DNA of 8,295 bases from Planctomycetia bacterium (GTDB taxonomy: Bacteria; Planctomycetota; Phycisphaerae; Phycisphaerales; SM1A02): assembly GCA_005804005.1 (NCBI GenBank), contig SYPI01000004.1, positions 1 to 8,295 of the forward strand, in the 5' to 3' direction. The notes beneath the pieces were generated by a model, which saw only the letters and a list, made by a program, of their open reading frames with translations, did no database searches and was not told the origin of the DNA. A program made the translations under genes and the position numbers. Below, in pieces: positions 6,924 to 8,295 of this stretch. How positions within the stretch are numbered: the first letter of the stretch is position 1; each line of letters opens with the position of its first letter.

Positions 6924-7128
6924 CCCCTGGGCGCGCGAACTTGCGCCTCGGCTGCGGCGTAGTTGAGGTTGGAGATGAGGGAGGAAGCGCCAACGCGAAA
7001 GCGTGAGCGGCGCGAGGGGACTCCCAAAAAACTGGAACACGCGTTCCCGAGAGGATTGGGGCGCGCCTGCGGAGCGGTTTCGCAGGTCGGGCCACGGCGA
7101 GTCGCCCCTTTGCCGTGGCCCACTTTTT
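6924..7128 (+). ncRNA. Structured intergenic region after htrA: possible small RNA or 3' UTR element
   Basis: This stretch has no supported protein but contains a series of hairpins readable on the plus strand: GGCGC/GCGCC (6930-6947); a stem GCGCC-A-ACGC closed by a GAAA tetraloop and returning GCGT..GGCGC (6987-7013); GGAAC/GTTCC with a 4-base loop (7034-7047); CCTGCG/CGCAGG with a 9-base loop (7066-7086); and the terminator hairpin (7089-7121). The density of stems, one with a GNRA loop, and the closing terminator fit a non-coding RNA or long structured 3' UTR of the htrA operon. I do not recognise the family. It could also be a genome-wide intergenic repeat. Confidence 0.35.
7089..7128 (+). 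terminator. Strong intrinsic terminator after the E2-SpoU-htrA operon
   Basis: A 10-bp perfect stem (GGGCCACGGC at 7089-7098 with GCCGTGGCCC at 7112-7121) has a 13-base loop and is followed by AC and five T (7124-7128). The T-run is on the rightward side, so it ends transcription coming from htrA or from the structured element before it. It sits 26 bases before the likely start of the next gene, which therefore needs its own promoter or read-through. Confidence 0.88.
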
Positions 7129-7154
7129 CATTTCTGCGACCTATCCTCTCCTGC

Positions 7155-8295
7155 TTGCCGCAGCGCTTCAGTGTTGAGTTCGTCCACCGAGTTCGCTTCA
7201 CCCGCGATTTGCTGTCGAGCGCCAACCAATGTCTTGGCGAGGCGCTGGCCTGCCCGGATGAGGGTGGCCAGCGACGCGCGATTGTGTTTATCGATTCGGG
7301 AGTGGCGGCCAGCTGGCCGGACACAGCTGCGCGGCTGACGGCGGCGCTGGCGCGACCCGGGATGCCGAGTCTGGCCCATGTCGGCGTGATCCCTGGCGGC
7401 GAGCGCTGCAAGACTGACCTGACGGCCTACGACACGGTGATGGCGGCCATCAATGAGCACCATATCGATCGGCGTTCGTGGGTGATCGGGATTGGTGGCG
7501 GGGCGGTGCTGGACGTGGTTGGGTTTGCCGCCGCGACTGGGCATCGCGGCGTGCGCCATGTTCGCATTCCGACCACCGTGCTGGCTCAGGACGATGCTGC
7601 CATGGGGGTCAAGAGCGGTCTGAATCGCTTTGGCAAGAAGAACTTCGTTGGATCGTTCGCGCCCCCGTGGGCGGTGCTGTGCGACTTTGATTTCCTGCGC
7701 ACACTTGCACCACGGGACTGGCGCGCCGGGTTCAGCGAGGCGGTCAAGATCGCCTTGCTGCGTGATCGAGCGCTGCTGGAGCAGTTGGAGGCCGAGGCCA
7801 CAGCCATCGCCGCCGGAGTCGGCGCCGCCGGACTGGGCATCATCGAACGCAGCGCCATGCTCCACTTGCGACACATCACCGAAGGTGGCGATCCGTTTGA
7901 GTTGCAAGAGGCCCGACCGCTCGACTTCGGCCACTGGGCAGCTCATCGGTTGGAGCGAATGAGCGACTGGACAGTGTCACACGGCGAGGCAGTGGCGATC
8001 GGTCTGGCGCTCGACTGCACCATCAGTCACCTGCTCGGTTGGCTCAGCGAGGCGGAACTGGCGCGGATCATCCGGCTGCTTGAAGCGCTTGGTCTGCCGA
8101 CCGCCCACCCGCTGCTGGAACGGGTTGACGAACTGATCACCGGCTTGGAGGAGTTCCGCGAGCATCTGGGCGGACAACTCATGGTGACCATGCTGCGCGG
8201 CATCACTCAGCCGGTTGATGTGCACTCGATCGACCCCGGACTGCTCCGCCGGGCCATTGCCCAGCGGCTGGCGGCCGCCCGGACTACTTCTCAAC
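7155..8295 (+). CDS. eboD: EboD-like sugar phosphate cyclase (3-dehydroquinate synthase superfamily), 3' end missing
   Basis: At least 380 residues are open to the window end without a stop. Counting from TTG 7155: N-terminal QRFSVEFVHRVRFTRDLL; NAD-binding WVIGIGGGAVLDVVGFAAA (109-127); PTTVLAQDDAAMGVKSGLN (139-157) and FGKKNFVGSFAPPWAV (159-174); metal ligands as in dehydroquinate synthases at E195 (GFSEAVK), H260 (DFGHWAAH) and H276 (SHGEAVAIG). The FGKKNF..FAPPWAV and ITEGGDPFELQEARPLDFGHW motifs match EboD, an AroB paralogue found in ebo clusters, better than AroB itself, which is shorter and lacks these. The reaction is expected to be NAD- and metal-dependent cyclisation of a sugar phosphate; the true substrate is not shown here. 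The start is uncertain: no ATG or GTG lies near the family N-terminus, and TTG 7155 (no ribosome site) fits best. An in-frame ATG at 6975 would place the terminator inside the gene. The protein seems nearly complete at the right edge. Confidence 0.85.
   Translation, partial: MPQRFSVEFVHRVRFTRDLLSSANQCLGEALACPDEGGQRRAIVFIDSGVAASWPDTAARLTAALARPGMPSLAHVGVIPGGERCKTDLTAYDTVMAAINEHHIDRRSWVIGIGGGAVLDVVGFAAATGHRGVRHVRIPTTVLAQDDAAMGVKSGLNRFGKKNFVGSFAPPWAVLCDFDFLRTLAPRDWRAGFSEAVKIALLRDRALLEQLEAEATAIAAGVGAAGLGIIERSAMLHLRHITEGGDPFELQEARPLDFGHWAAHRLERMSDWTVSHGEAVAIGLALDCTISHLLGWLSEAELARIIRLLEALGLPTAHPLLERVDELITGLEEFREHLGGQLMVTMLRGITQPVDVHSIDPGLLRRAIAQRLAAARTTSQ

Noticed and set aside
6975..7154. A 60-residue N-terminal extension of the EboD-like protein
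   Set aside because: It would be encoded through a strong terminator and several hairpins, is very basic, and precedes the point where family similarity begins.
7128..7946. A 272-residue open frame on the minus strand
   Set aside because: It lies antisense to the EboD-like gene, which shows all NAD and metal-binding motifs. The antisense product resembles no protein and is a typical GC-rich shadow.
1..8295. CRISPR array or Cas genes, expected if the TPR-CHAT cassette were a type III-E system
   Set aside because: There are no regularly spaced repeats and no Cas-like protein in the window. The resemblance is limited to the sigma, partner and TPR-CHAT gene types.

Overview
The window is GC-rich bacterial chromosome. 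It holds a leftward three-gene cassette (bases 1-3349), a divergent rightward operon of three genes (3557-6923), a structured intergenic stretch (6924-7154), and the start of a further rightward gene that runs off the end. I see no tRNA, rRNA, CRISPR array, insertion sequence, phage gene or replication origin, and codon use looks alike throughout. The ECF sigma factor has the wording usual for Planctomycetota-type ECFs (a short region 2 ending in a TTAHRETWRISR-like motif, and a GSIGPTRARC motif in region 4). Starts mostly lack Shine-Dalgarno sites, and an ebo-type cyclase is present. Planctomycetota is my best guess (about 0.6), but it rests on family resemblance only.

Left arm, minus strand, read from 3349 down to 1: an ECF sigma factor (GTG start), a 211-residue soluble protein with a C-terminal beta-sandwich-like region, and a large TPR-CHAT protein whose first 690 residues are present. 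The second and third genes overlap by ATGA. The CHAT catalytic dyad would lie just beyond base 1. The layout (sigma factor, small partner, TPR-CHAT protease) resembles the output module of type III-E CRISPR systems (Csx29, Csx30, RpoE-like sigma), but no CRISPR or Cas gene is visible. I infer a signalling cassette in which the protease may release the sigma factor by cutting the middle protein.

The divergent spacer 3350-3556 holds a candidate ECF-type promoter for the sigma operon and a clear rightward intrinsic terminator that lies upstream of the next gene with no rightward gene before it.

Right arm, plus strand: a 2-oxo acid dehydrogenase E2 acyltransferase, a SpoU/TrmH-family RNA methyltransferase whose ATG overlaps the E2 stop, and an exported HtrA-type serine protease with one PDZ domain, only 8 bases further on. 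These look co-transcribed, although their functions have no obvious link. After htrA come about 200 bases full of small hairpins ending in a strong terminator. Then comes an EboD-like sugar phosphate cyclase (3-dehydroquinate synthase superfamily) that lacks an obvious ATG or GTG start; it would be the first gene of an ebo-type cluster if the cluster continues to the right.
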